NCBI RefSeq assembly: GCF_018130065.1 | Contig: NZ_JAFCME010000009.1 | Span: forward strand, 186,001 to 250,000 | Source of the DNA: Bradyrhizobium sp. AUGA SZCCT0158 | Lineage (GTDB): Bacteria; Pseudomonadota; Alphaproteobacteria; Rhizobiales; Xanthobacteraceae | Reading direction: 5' to 3' | Length of the DNA: 64,000 nt | Shown: in pieces, positions 35,063 to 43,960 of the stretch | Numbering within the stretch: position 1 is the first letter of the stretch | Layout: each line of letters opens with the position of its first letter | Program-made: the position numbers and the translations under genes | The notes under the pieces: generated by a model | Database searches by the model: none | What the model saw: only the letters and a program-made list of their open reading frames with translations | What the model was told of the DNA's origin: nothing

Positions 35063-36178
35063 ATGATCTTGCTGACAGGCGGCGCTGGCTACATAGGGTC
35101 TCATGTCTGTATCGCCTTGATGGAGGCCGGGCATGACGTCGTCGCAGTCGACAATCTCTCCAACAGCAACAAGGCCTCTCTCCAACGGGTGCAATCCATC
35201 TGCGGGCGGTCGCTCGTCTTCCGGCACGCTGACATCCGGAATGAAGAGGCCATCTACGAAATACTTCGTTCCTGCGGGGTGACTGCGGTCATTCACCTTG
35301 CGGGGCTGAAAGCCGTGGGCGATTCCAACGTTCGGCCAATGACGTATTACGAGAACAACGTCTTGGGAACGATGCGGCTCGTGTCGGCCATGAAACGGGC
35401 AAACGTGAAGTCGCTCGTCTTCAGTTCGTCCGCAACCGTTTACGGCATACCCAGCTATCTGCCGCTCGACGAGAAGCACCCGCTCGGACCGACAAATCCG
35501 TACGGCCGCACGAAGTTCTTTATCGAGGAAATGCTGAGGGATCTTTACGGCTCCGACGACGAGTGGCGGATTGGTATCCTGCGTTACTTCAATCCGGTTG
35601 GCGCGCACGAAAGCGGACTCATCGGAGAAGACCCGCTGGGCGTTCCGAGCAACCTGTTGCCGTTTGTGGCGCAAGTGGCGATTGGAAAGCGAGAAAAGCT
35701 GCTCGTTTGGGGAAACGACTATGACACTCCGGACGGCACCGGTATCCGCGACTTCATCCATGTCGTCGATCTTGCATCCGGACACCTCAGTGTCTTGCGC
35801 CACCTGAAACGGCCCGGGGTGCTCACGGTCAACCTTGGAACGGGCAGCGGCAGCAGCGTTCTGGAAGTCATTCGAACATTTGAGGCGGTGAGCGGCAGGT
35901 CGATTCGGTATGAAATCGGCGCGCGCCGGGCAGGGGATGTCGCCATCTGTTACGCCGACCCCACGTTTGTGAAGGAGGAGTTGGGTTGGAAATCGGCGCG
36001 ATCGTTGGAGCAAATGTGCGCGGACCATTGGCGTTGGCAATTGCAGAACCCCAACGGCTATCGTGGTATCGAGCTTAACGTCCAGGAGCGGTCCAGGCAT
36101 GCCGACCGGCACCGCCCGAGCGTCCGCTCCAGGGGGGTGAGCAAGCACCGCATGGTCCGACCGCATGAGCGGGCTTGA
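35063..36178 (+). CDS. galE: UDP-glucose 4-epimerase
   Basis: A 371-residue short-chain dehydrogenase/reductase with the GalE signature. The nucleotide-binding motif ILLTGGAGYIGSHVCIAL is at the very N-terminus with the start at ATG 35063; a GTG at 35054 adds three residues. The catalytic SSATVYG and NPYGRTK supply Ser/Thr, Tyr and Lys, and PVGAHESGLIGEDPLGVPSN is the classic GalE block. The enzyme interconverts UDP-glucose and UDP-galactose and would feed the polysaccharide. Usual length is about 330-340 residues; here about 30 extra basic residues (HADRHRPSVRSRGVSKHRM) follow the conserved end. This tail is odd and could be read-through after loss of the original stop. Confidence 0.93.
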   Translation: MILLTGGAGYIGSHVCIALMEAGHDVVAVDNLSNSNKASLQRVQSICGRSLVFRHADIRNEEAIYEILRSCGVTAVIHLAGLKAVGDSNVRPMTYYENNVLGTMRLVSAMKRANVKSLVFSSSATVYGIPSYLPLDEKHPLGPTNPYGRTKFFIEEMLRDLYGSDDEWRIGILRYFNPVGAHESGLIGEDPLGVPSNLLPFVAQVAIGKREKLLVWGNDYDTPDGTGIRDFIHVVDLASGHLSVLRHLKRPGVLTVNLGTGSGSSVLEVIRTFEAVSGRSIRYEIGARRAGDVAICYADPTFVKEELGWKSARSLEQMCADHWRWQLQNPNGYRGIELNVQERSRHADRHRPSVRSRGVSKHRMVRPHERA

Positions 36179-36291
36179 GGACGAGTTGCGGCAGCGCGCA
36201 CGCCGCCCATCAGAGGTAGCCCGTTAAGACCCGAAATCTCCATACCTGGCAGCGTAACTTGCAGATAAAACGGTGACGGTAGGGACAAACG

Positions 36292-36501
36292 ATGCCGCAT
36301 TATCGTGTCTACGTTTCGGACGAACACGGCCGGTTGGTGGCTGTGGTCAACTTTGACTGCGCTGACGACGATGCCGCGAAAGAGCGCGCCAAGCAGTTGG
36401 TGAACGGCCACGAGGTGCAGCTTTGGCGACAGGTCGCGCAGTTCAAATTCGAGAACCCGCCGGACCGATCCAAGCGGCGACGAGGCGCCCTCGCGCACTA
36501 G
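36292..36501 (+). CDS. Small conserved rhizobial-type protein of unknown function
   Basis: A 69-residue protein with AGGGAC upstream of its ATG. It begins MPHYRVYVSDEHGRLVAVVN, an alpha/beta start, followed by ERAKQLVNGHEVQLWR and a Lys/Arg-rich end. I recall many similar short proteins in Bradyrhizobium genomes, but no function has been assigned to them that I know of. The coding pattern is good. It follows galE by about 110 bases on the same strand. Confidence 0.6.
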   Translation: MPHYRVYVSDEHGRLVAVVNFDCADDDAAKERAKQLVNGHEVQLWRQVAQFKFENPPDRSKRRRGALAH

Positions 36502-37287
36502 GACCGGCGCAAGCGCGCGCCACCGCCATCCTGACACCAGGACGCACCGTGACGCTCTGCCGCACATCAATGCGGTTTGTGTCGTTACGATAACCTCAGG
36601 GATCGTCTGATGGAGCGATCGCAGCTCCAGCCAGCATGATCCCAGCGCATCATCGACGATCCGATCATCCGCCGAGATCATCGAGAAGCAGGTGTGCCCG
36701 GTCAGCGGTGTGCGCGCCCCTGAGCCCCAGCCAGGCCCGCCGCGTTCATCGGTACGGTCTTGATGCCGTCCGCTTCTCGCGAGGCTTCCCGGGGCCGGCC
36801 AAGCCCGTCTTCGAAGGCTTCGTCGCAAGAAGGGGCGGGGAGCACCGTCGCGGTCTGAACGCAGCGACGTGTGGGTCCGGTCAAGGGCGTGCAACGAGCG
36901 GCATTCCCGACCGTCGACGGATACGACTGTCGTCGCCGCCCTTCGCCTGGCCAAGACGCAGGGACGCTACCCGACCTAGGTCGGCATCGACGGCTCCCGG
37001 TGGTCGCACACGAGCCGGATCGTCTGCAGCGTCCTCGGTGCCGATGTGTCCGTGTGACATTGCAGGACTTCGTGCAGATCGAGATAGGCCGCCAGCTTGG
37101 GCCGCCTGCCCGTCAGCGCCCGCGAGATTTCGCCGCGGCCTTTCGCGTGCCATTCTGGCTCGATCTCGATGTCGGCAGCCGGACATCGCGCAACGCGAAG
37201 ACGTCGTGGCGGCACGCCTCGCTATTGCGCACGCAACGCATGCAAACCGCGGCGGCACTGACTTTCAAATCCCGCCGCGATCGCCGG
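36502..37287. other. 786-base region without a convincing gene
   Basis: Long frames exist on both strands but are rich in Arg, Pro and Ser and lack recognisable motifs. I could not match any of them to a known family in either direction. It may be decayed coding DNA. It lies between a small protein gene and the LuxR-type regulator gene, which runs toward it. Confidence 0.35.
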
Positions 37288-38184
37288 CTATTTACCAAAC
37301 CGCGCTGCGCCAACAGTCCTTGGGTTGATGTCCTTGCGGATCAGGCCGTCGTAACGCGCTACCTCGGCTTGATTTGTCTCGTGGTTAAGCACTTCCACTG
37401 GCGCCGGCCCCCCGATTTGCTTGATTTCGGAGATCGCCGCGATGGTGTTCGGGTGTCGCTCGCTCACACTTGCGATTGAGGGCTGAAAGCTGCTTGCCCG
37501 ATTGTTCATCCCCCAAATCGCCGCTTGCGTCCGGTTCTGGACCCGGATCTTGCGCAGGATTGCCTTGACGTGGACCTTCACGGTCGCCTCGGCGATGTCG
37601 ATTTTTCGCGCTATGGATTTGTTGGACTCGCCTTCGATCAGGCCGCGCAGGATCGACTTCTCCCGAGGGGAAAGCTGCGGCGCGATTGTGTCCTCGCTTG
37701 TAACGAGGATTGCCTCGCCGCTTTCGTCGCTCGGCGTCGCCTCAGGCAGATGGTTGCCTTTGGAATCGAGGAACAATGACAGGAATGCCGGCGGAAAAAA
37801 TGTTTCACCCATCATCACCAACTCGACGGATTTGATGAATACGTCACACCTCATTACGTCGACGAAAAAGCCATTGGCGCCGGCCCGAAATGCCGAAACC
37901 AGTTCATCCAGCCGATAGTGATCGGCCACGATTGCAAAGCGGCCGCCCGGATACCTCTGTCGCAAGATTTCGATCTGTTCGAGGGCGACGCTGAAATCGT
38001 CACCGGTGTGGACAATGAGAAATAGCAATTGATGTGGTTGGAGTTTGCCGGGCGGCAAATCATCAGCGCACGATACCGAGGCGGATGTGCGACAATTTGC
38101 TGCGCGTAGGATTCTGGCAATTCCTTCCCTAACTAAGATGCTCTTGCCAACGAGAACCGTTGTAAAAGATTTTTGCCTCCGCAT
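37288..38184 (-). CDS. LuxR-type regulator with degenerate receiver domain
   Basis: A 298-residue protein. The N-terminal half (about 8-125) has the fold of a response-regulator receiver (VLVGKSILVREGIARILRAA, then FAIVADHYRLDELVSAFRAG), but the usual phosphoacceptor Asp after strand 3 is absent: the strand reads LLFLIVHTGDD. The conserved Lys near the end and the acidic pair at the start are also missing. The C-terminal half has a clear LuxR helix-turn-helix (LSPREKSILRGLIEGESNKS and EATVKVHVKAILRKI). About 60 further residues follow. It probably binds DNA without phosphorylation control. It is divergent from a second LuxR-type gene across 665 bases. Confidence 0.88.
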   Translation of the reverse strand: MRRQKSFTTVLVGKSILVREGIARILRAANCRTSASVSCADDLPPGKLQPHQLLFLIVHTGDDFSVALEQIEILRQRYPGGRFAIVADHYRLDELVSAFRAGANGFFVDVMRCDVFIKSVELVMMGETFFPPAFLSLFLDSKGNHLPEATPSDESGEAILVTSEDTIAPQLSPREKSILRGLIEGESNKSIARKIDIAEATVKVHVKAILRKIRVQNRTQAAIWGMNNRASSFQPSIASVSERHPNTIAAISEIKQIGGPAPVEVLNHETNQAEVARYDGLIRKDINPRTVGAARFGK

Positions 38185-38849
38185 TTTACTCTCCCGCCAA
38201 ACGCAATTGTTTTGAACTAAATGATTGGCTCGTACTTCAGTCGGACTTCTTCTCCGGTCGTCTTGCTCCTTCGTTCAAAGGGGTTTTTTGTTGGCGGATT
38301 TGAAAGGCCCCGAATCTGTGATGCTTGCTTTCCTACGTTCGCAGGGATATCGGCTTGGCAGGTTTCGAGGGATCCGCGTTAGTAAAGTCTTTACGAATGT
38401 TAGATTCGAATTCTCCGTATCCCTATATACCTTTGGTTATAGTGCCCGCTCGGGCAGATGGATGTCGTTCATAATGGCTAACGACCCCTTCTGCCGCATT
38501 CTCTGAGCGAGTTGATAGCGCGACGCTAATCAAGCGTTGTGAAACTTTTGCGCTGCTGACGGTGTCGCCAAGTACAGATGCACTGGCGCGAGAGCTTCAA
38601 ATGATGAAATGCGAAAGCGAGTAACGCGTGACTCGAAACCGATCCGTACTTCTACGGAAGCACTGCGAAGGGGTTACATCTTTTGAGACACTGACAGGCA
38701 GACAGGACGCAGGTTAACCTCGTTTTGCGTTGCGGCATCAAATGCCGTGCATTGTTGGAAATTTGTCTCGAACTCGTTTAGGCTAGCAGTGAAACAAGCA
38801 GGGGCGAGTGGGGTTTAAGTTATTGGGAGGACAGGCTGAGGACCGCCCG
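38185..38849. promoter_or_regulatory. Long divergent region between two LuxR-type genes
   Basis: 665 bases, visibly AT-richer than the surrounding genes. A perfect inverted repeat TGCCCG-CT-CGGGCA lies at 38443-38456 and is the best operator candidate. TATA-rich segments near 38420-38440 could be promoter elements. No protein gene is supported; the frames here use atypical codons. Confidence 0.45.
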
Positions 38850-39530
38850 ATGCGTTGTACCAGCGTAGTGATCGCAGACCGGCATCCGATCGTTCTGCAG
38901 GGGTTGAGCCGCCTGCTTGGCGCCGACGGCGACTTCAACATTGTTGCGAGTTGCAGTGACGGTGCGAGTTGCATCGAGGCGCTGCGGAAGTTCAGGCCGG
39001 ACATCGCAATTCTTGGCGTTTCAATTCCTGGCGTGACCGAGTCGGAAATTCTCTCCGTCATCAATTCCGAGAATCTTTCCACGCGACTGGTGTTTTTCAC
39101 CGCATCTGATGAGGACTGCGAACTGGTTATGGCAGCTGCGGCCGAAGGCTACAGCGTCATTTCGAAGGATACGGAGTCCGAAGCTCTGATGCAGGCCTTG
39201 CGCGAGGTTGCGACAGGTCAGCGGCTGTTGCCACTGCTTTCGCCTGAGCAAACGATAACTCGGGAGCAAAGCGCGGTCGCTGAGAATGCGCTGACAACGT
39301 TGACGGATCGTGAGCGCCAGATCATGCGCTTGGTGTCCGAAGGATTATCGAACAAGGAAATTGGTCGGCGCCTGAGTATTACCGACGGCACCATCAAGGT
39401 GCATCTTCATCACATTTTTCAGAAGCTCGAGATCAGTAACCGGACGGTGCTTGCGGCGCTCGCAATTTCGCAGAGCGATCGCGCGGGTACCCCTGAGGAC
39501 AAGCCGGCGCAGCCCATCTCTTCCGATTGA
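38850..39530 (+). CDS. LuxR-type regulator with altered receiver domain
   Basis: A 226-residue NarL/FixJ-type protein. ATG 38850 has GAGG upstream; an earlier frame start at 38808 is weaker. The receiver reads VVIADRHPIVLQGLSRLLGA at its start, where one acidic residue is replaced by Arg. Strand 3 is DIAILGVSIPG, where Gly stands in place of the phosphoacceptor Asp (relatives read LLDVRMPG). The Thr (VFFTASDE) and Lys (GYSVISKDTESEAL) remain. The C-terminal DNA-binding part is canonical: LTDRERQIMRLVSEGLSNKE, then GTIKVHLHHIFQKLEISN. The protein is likely constitutively folded or controlled by a ligand or partner, not by phosphorylation. Confidence 0.88.
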   Translation: MRCTSVVIADRHPIVLQGLSRLLGADGDFNIVASCSDGASCIEALRKFRPDIAILGVSIPGVTESEILSVINSENLSTRLVFFTASDEDCELVMAAAAEGYSVISKDTESEALMQALREVATGQRLLPLLSPEQTITREQSAVAENALTTLTDRERQIMRLVSEGLSNKEIGRRLSITDGTIKVHLHHIFQKLEISNRTVLAALAISQSDRAGTPEDKPAQPISSD

Positions 39531-39723
39531 TGGAAGGTGGGACAGGCTGAGGGAAATCCGTGCCGGTCCAATCAATAAAGGTGACCTGGAAGTACTAAGT
39601 CATCGGCGACGTCGATGGATCGAACATGTCGTCCGCACGGCTGGCCATTTTCGCATGAGACGATAGCCTCATCGGTATTGGTGGCGCGCTCTAACCCAAT
39701 CGGGTGAGACGAAATTCTCGCTT

Positions 39724-39957
39724 TCAGTGCGGCTTTGCCAGGCTGTCTCGTGTTGTGTCCAGGGCTGGTGGCACTACTTCAACGTATTCGCGATGAATGG
39801 TGGTCGGCGATTTATTTCCATCGAACAAGACGCTGACGCTATTCACGTAGACGCTCCCTCCAACAATCGTGCCCGTCTTGTTGGCAAGGCGCGCGCAGCG
39901 TGATGCACCAAGAGCGCTCATTCGAACACGAACGCCAATCGATAGGTTGGACTTCAT
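39724..39957 (-). CDS. Small protein of unknown function
   Basis: A 77-residue protein starting MKSNLSIGVRVRMSALGASR, followed by NKTGTIVGGSVYVNSVSVLF and TTIHREYVEVV. The pattern of a short basic beta-rich fold with GTIVG resembles small KOW-like or SH3-like proteins, and similar short proteins occur in Bradyrhizobium. A longer frame extends upstream to 40080, but the conserved-looking part starts at 39957. Function unknown. Confidence 0.5.
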   Translation of the reverse strand: MKSNLSIGVRVRMSALGASRCARLANKTGTIVGGSVYVNSVSVLFDGNKSPTTIHREYVEVVPPALDTTRDSLAKPH

Positions 39958-40501
39958 GGGACAGTCCAGGCTGCATCGAATCAGTGCAGAGCTATTCTGA
40001 CACACGACGATATTCGGCTGGATGCGGCGCAACCAGAACACTTCCTTGGCGCAGAAGCGTTTTTTAAGGGGTACCCCCATTGGATGGTAGACTTGGCGCG
40101 TCGTCTGGCGACAGTCTTAGGTGCGATTCGTGCAGTTCATGATCAGCGCGGGCTGTGTGCCGGCCGCCGCGCGGCTATCGACCTCAATCAGGGCGGTACG
40201 AACGAACGTTATTCCAATATTGTTCACCCGTTGGTTTCGTGCGTTTTCGAGCGGAGGCAAAATGCGTATTGCTCTGCCATACGCGGCTATTGTCTGGTGC
40301 ATCGCTGTTGCGATTTGGATCGCCTTGGGCACGGCGCCATAGCAGGCGCTTCGGTATCTGGCAGGAACGTCGCTGTCCAGGCATCGGCCTAGGCCTGCCT
40401 GAAACTGCAGAGCGGCCGGATTGTCCCGGAGAATCTTCCGACAAAAATCCTCGTCGCCAGCCGGCTGGCAAGAGCGCGAACGCGCGATAATATCGATCGG
40501 C
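39958..40501. other. Region without a strong gene; one possible 26-residue membrane peptide
   Basis: A 544-base stretch. The only feature I would note is a 26-codon frame at 40262-40342 (plus strand) with GGAGG four bases before its ATG, reading MRIALPYAAIVWCIAVAIWI and then ALGTAP, a single hydrophobic helix. Small membrane peptides like this are common and often missed, but I cannot tell whether it is expressed. Other frames lack support. Confidence 0.35.
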
Positions 40502-41398
40502 TCAAACTTGGCGGATCACCTTTTCGGCGCACTTCAGGAAATTCCGGACTAACGGATTGAGAGAATCCCGGCGCCAGCAAACCGCGACATCAATAGCGTC
40601 GTCGGCATCCAGGAAAGGCCTGAACACGACACCCGTTGGACATCCGAGTTCGGCGCAGGCTGGAAGGATCGCCAGGCCTTCCCCGGCGAGGACCATGCTG
40701 AGAGCCGAGTGGACCGTTTCGACCCGGTTCGCAACCGGCATGCCGACCTGATGCCGCCTCAGCAGCGACGTCACAACAGAGGTCGCGGGATCTTCAGCGG
40801 CCCCGGGCAGGCTGATCAGCGGGCGGCCCTCAAGTCTTTTCACCGGTACGGCCGCGGAGCGTGCCAGCGGCGAACCGGCCGGCATGGCCAGCATCAATCG
40901 CTGCGTTCCGATCGTGGAGGCCTCAATTTCGCTGTGACGAATTGCAGGCATGCACAGTGCGACAGTCACGCTGTGGTCCAGCAACCGCGCCTCCCGCGTC
41001 GACGCGCTCAGTTCTATGAATTCGAGGTCGACCTTCGGAAGCGACCTTCGGAGTTCCGGAACGAGCTTGGGCAACACGGCGTGGGCGAGCGCGAACATGT
41101 ACCCGACTGACAATCTCCCCCGGCGTCCCGCCGCCACCGCCCTGGCTGCCTCGAAACCTTCAGCCGTCAGGGCCAGCGCTTCACGCGCGCGCGACAGCAA
41201 GGCCCGACCGGACGCCGTCAGCTCCATTCCGCGGGTGTCCCGACGAAACAGCGAAGTTCCTACTTCCGATTCCAGTTTGCGGATCTGAACCGACAATGGC
41301 GGCTGCGCCATGCGAAGGCGGACGGCTGCCCGACCCACGCTGCGTTCTTCTGCAACGGCAACGAAGTAGCGGAGACGGCGGAGGTCCGTTATTGGCAT
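40502..41398 (-). CDS. LysR-family transcriptional regulator
   Basis: A 298-residue regulator starting at ATG 41398, MPITDLRRLRYFVAVAEERS, the usual beginning of LysR proteins; a six-residue longer start at 41416 would overlap the likely operator. The winged helix-turn-helix is at about 10-65 (VGRAAVRLRMAQPPLSVQIR and KLESEVGTSLFRRD). The rest is the two-lobed effector-binding domain (for example GRLSVGYMFALAHAVLPKLV). It is divergent from an amidase and the peptide transporter genes, which makes these its probable targets. The inducer is unknown; an amide or peptide breakdown product is a fair guess. Confidence 0.9.
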   Translation of the reverse strand: MPITDLRRLRYFVAVAEERSVGRAAVRLRMAQPPLSVQIRKLESEVGTSLFRRDTRGMELTASGRALLSRAREALALTAEGFEAARAVAAGRRGRLSVGYMFALAHAVLPKLVPELRRSLPKVDLEFIELSASTREARLLDHSVTVALCMPAIRHSEIEASTIGTQRLMLAMPAGSPLARSAAVPVKRLEGRPLISLPGAAEDPATSVVTSLLRRHQVGMPVANRVETVHSALSMVLAGEGLAILPACAELGCPTGVVFRPFLDADDAIDVAVCWRRDSLNPLVRNFLKCAEKVIRQV

Positions 41399-41431
41399 AC
41401 CGAAATCTTGTGCCATACCGAAATCGTATGG
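41396..41431. promoter_or_regulatory. LysR-type operator between regulator and amidase genes
   Basis: A 12-base direct repeat CATACCGAAATC occurs at 41396-41407 and 41414-41425. The second copy is part of a perfect inverted repeat CCATAC-CGAAATC-GTATGG (41413-41431), which contains the T-N11-A core of LysR-type sites. Its place immediately upstream of the divergent regulator supports autoregulation and control of the amidase operon. Confidence 0.6.
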
Positions 41432-41511
41432 CTCCGTTGTCCGATGGTATTGGACCTGAAGTCAATGCGAATGTCATCTTCGCGTCAACTCGATCCCGGG
41501 GCCTTGGCGCG

Positions 41512-42942
41512 ATGAGTGATGAACTGTGCTTCCTGCCTGCGACTGAACTCCGCGCACGGATCGTCCGCAAGGACGTTTCACCGGTTGAAATTACACGTGC
41601 CGTTCTTGCCCGCGCCGAGCGAATGCAGCCCGAGTTGAACTGTTTCATCACGCTCTGCGGCGACGAGGCGATGGCCGAGGCAAGCAAGGCGGAGCGTGCG
41701 GTCATGGCCGGGGAGCCGCCGGGCGTTCTTCACGGCGTTCCGTTCACCGTGAAGGATCTGGTTAACACCAGGGGGGTGCGAACGACGTTCGGAGCGGTCC
41801 CCTACAAGGATAACGTTCCTGATCATGATGCGGTCGCCGTGGCGCGCATGCGGGCAGCGGGTGCCATCCTCATAGGCAAAACCACGACGCCGGAGTTCGG
41901 CACCAAGTGCCTGACGGATTCGCCGTTGTTCGGCCGTACGCGCAATGCCTGGAGTGCCGCGCGCTCGAGCGGTGGCTCAAGCGGGGGAGCGTCGGTTGCC
42001 GTGGCCAGCGGCATCGCGCCTCTGGCGATCGCGACGGATGGCGGCGGCTCGACGCGGATTCCGGCGGCCTGCAATGGCGTTGTCGGGCTGAAGCAAAGCA
42101 ACGGTGTCATTCCCCACAGCCAGGTGCAGGACGCCTTTGGCAACCAGACCTACGTGACCCCGATGACACGCACCGTCGCGGACACAGCCCTGATGATGCA
42201 GGCAATGTCGGGAGAAGATGCTTCCGATCCGTGGTCGATAGGATTCCCGCAATGGAATTTCGTCGAGGGATCGGCTCCAAACGGAGATCTGCGCGGGCGC
42301 AAGATTGCATTCTGCCTTGCGCCTTCAGGCCGGCCGGTTGCGGCCGACGTCGCTAAAGCATTCAAGTACGCGCTTGTCAGGCTGGAAGCCCTTGGGGCCG
42401 AGGTCGAAGAAATGTCCGCGGACGGATTTGAGGTAGAGCCGATCTGGCGGGCCATCAATCACACCGCCTGGCGCACGCGATTCGAGAAGCTCGCGGCCGA
42501 TCATGGCGACGTGCTGAGCGAAACCTTCAAAAAGCAACTGGCGCTGGCCACGAAGGTAAGCGGTGTTGACTATCAGCAGGCGATGTTTGACCGTACGGCT
42601 CTGTTCCGGCGGATTCAGAGTTTGTTGCAGAGGGTCGATATTCTCGCGATGCCAACCATCACCCGCACCGCGCTTCCGATCGATCAGGACCTGTTCGGCA
42701 CGATCGAAATCGACGGGCGAGTGTTGAGCGACGTTCGGCCAAGCTGGTTTCCTTGGACGATGCCGTTCAACATGACCGGTCATCCGGCGGTCAGTCTGCC
42801 CTGTGGCTTTGATGCGGACGGCCTGCCGATCGGCATTCAACTCGTCGGCAAATTCCGGGGAGACATCGAACTGCTGCGCGTCAGCGCGTTGTTTGAGGGC
42901 TCGCAAGATCTTCTTGGCCGGTGGCCGGGCCTGGACGGCTAA
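41512..42942 (+). CDS. Amidase (amidase signature family)
   Basis: A 476-residue amide hydrolase. The start is placed at ATG 41512 (MSDELCFLPATELRARIVRK), the usual family N-terminus; an open frame extends further upstream without similarity. The catalytic Ser-cisSer-Lys triad is visible: Lys81 in FTVKDLVN, cis-Ser in ARSSGGSSGGAS (about 156) and nucleophile Ser180 in DGGGSTRIPA. The family hydrolyses small amides and aryl amides. It is followed within 70 bases by a peptide transporter operon, suggesting import followed by cleavage of an amide or short peptide. LysR control is likely. Confidence 0.92.
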   Translation: MSDELCFLPATELRARIVRKDVSPVEITRAVLARAERMQPELNCFITLCGDEAMAEASKAERAVMAGEPPGVLHGVPFTVKDLVNTRGVRTTFGAVPYKDNVPDHDAVAVARMRAAGAILIGKTTTPEFGTKCLTDSPLFGRTRNAWSAARSSGGSSGGASVAVASGIAPLAIATDGGGSTRIPAACNGVVGLKQSNGVIPHSQVQDAFGNQTYVTPMTRTVADTALMMQAMSGEDASDPWSIGFPQWNFVEGSAPNGDLRGRKIAFCLAPSGRPVAADVAKAFKYALVRLEALGAEVEEMSADGFEVEPIWRAINHTAWRTRFEKLAADHGDVLSETFKKQLALATKVSGVDYQQAMFDRTALFRRIQSLLQRVDILAMPTITRTALPIDQDLFGTIEIDGRVLSDVRPSWFPWTMPFNMTGHPAVSLPCGFDADGLPIGIQLVGKFRGDIELLRVSALFEGSQDLLGRWPGLDG

Positions 42943-43009
42943 GCGAAAATGCAGCCGCCATCACCCTGATCGCTGACAAGGGACCGGCCGCCAACGAGGG
43001 GATCGAGAC

Positions 43010-43960
43010 TTGAGCGTCTTCCTTTTCCGCCGCTTTCTGACGCTGATGGCGACGCTGGTCGGCGCGTCGCTCATTATCTTCTTCGTTCTGGATGCCTTGC
43101 CCGGTAACGCGGCGCAGATGCTGATGGGCGCGGATGCCTCGCCTGACGCCGTCCGGGCGCTGACGGTCAAGCTCGGACTGGATCAGCCGCTGTACTATCG
43201 GTACGTCCATTGGATCAAGGGGATGCTGACCGGCGATCTGGGCAACAGCTATGCCTATGGCACCCCTGTCGCCGGCCTGATTGCGGAGCGCCTCACGCTG
43301 ACCATTCCGTTGGCCGTCATGTCCATGTCGATGACGGTCGTGCTGGCCCTGGCTGCTGGAATCTATACGGCGGCAAATCACAACAAACTCGGCGATGTGG
43401 GCGTGATGTCGCTGACCCAGTTCGGCATCGCGCTTCCCAATTTCTGGTTCGCCATCCTGCTGATCCTGCTGTTCTCGGTGAAGCTGCAATGGCTTTCGGC
43501 CGGCGGATTTGCCGGCTGGGACGAAAGCATCATTGCCGGGATCAAGTCGCTGCTGCTGCCTGCGATCTCGCTATCGGTGGTGCAGGCGGCGATCCTCGCA
43601 CGGGTCACGCGTTCGGCGGTGCTCGAGGTGCTGCGTGAGGATTTCGTGCGCACCGCACGCGCCAAGGGTTTGAGCAAGCGCGACGTCTTGTGGCAGCACG
43701 TGCTGCGCAATGCGATGATCCCGGTGATGACGATCATGGGCCTTCAGTTCGCCAACCTGCTGGCCGGGACGATCGTGATCGAGAACGTGTTCTATCTGCC
43801 GGGTCTCGGCCGGCTGATCTTCCAGTCGATCGCCAATCGCGACCTGATCGTGGTGCGCAACTGCGTGATGCTGCTGGCGGCTGTGGTCGTCATCGTCAAC
43901 TTTGTGGTCGATGTGCTCTATGCCTTCATCGATCCGCGCATCAAGGTACACAGCCTATGA
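43010..43960 (+). CDS. Peptide ABC transporter permease (DppB/OppB type)
   Basis: A 316-residue integral membrane permease with six predicted helices. The start is TTG 43010, with GAGGGG upstream, giving MSVFLFRRFLTLMATLVGAS. The family's long first periplasmic loop (PGNAAQMLMGADASPDAVRA, KLGLDQPLYYRYVHW) and the EAA motif near VRTARAKGLSKRDVLWQHVL, which contacts the ATPases, are present. It forms the translocation pore with the DppC-type partner, whose ATG overlaps its TGA. Substrate type (peptides, opines or other amides) cannot be read. Confidence 0.92.
   Translation: MSVFLFRRFLTLMATLVGASLIIFFVLDALPGNAAQMLMGADASPDAVRALTVKLGLDQPLYYRYVHWIKGMLTGDLGNSYAYGTPVAGLIAERLTLTIPLAVMSMSMTVVLALAAGIYTAANHNKLGDVGVMSLTQFGIALPNFWFAILLILLFSVKLQWLSAGGFAGWDESIIAGIKSLLLPAISLSVVQAAILARVTRSAVLEVLREDFVRTARAKGLSKRDVLWQHVLRNAMIPVMTIMGLQFANLLAGTIVIENVFYLPGLGRLIFQSIANRDLIVVRNCVMLLAAVVVIVNFVVDVLYAFIDPRIKVHSL

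Noticed and set aside
36636..37328. 230-codon plus-strand frame after the small rhizobial gene
   Set aside because: Ser/Arg/Pro-rich, no family features, and it overlaps the real LuxR-type gene end on the other strand.
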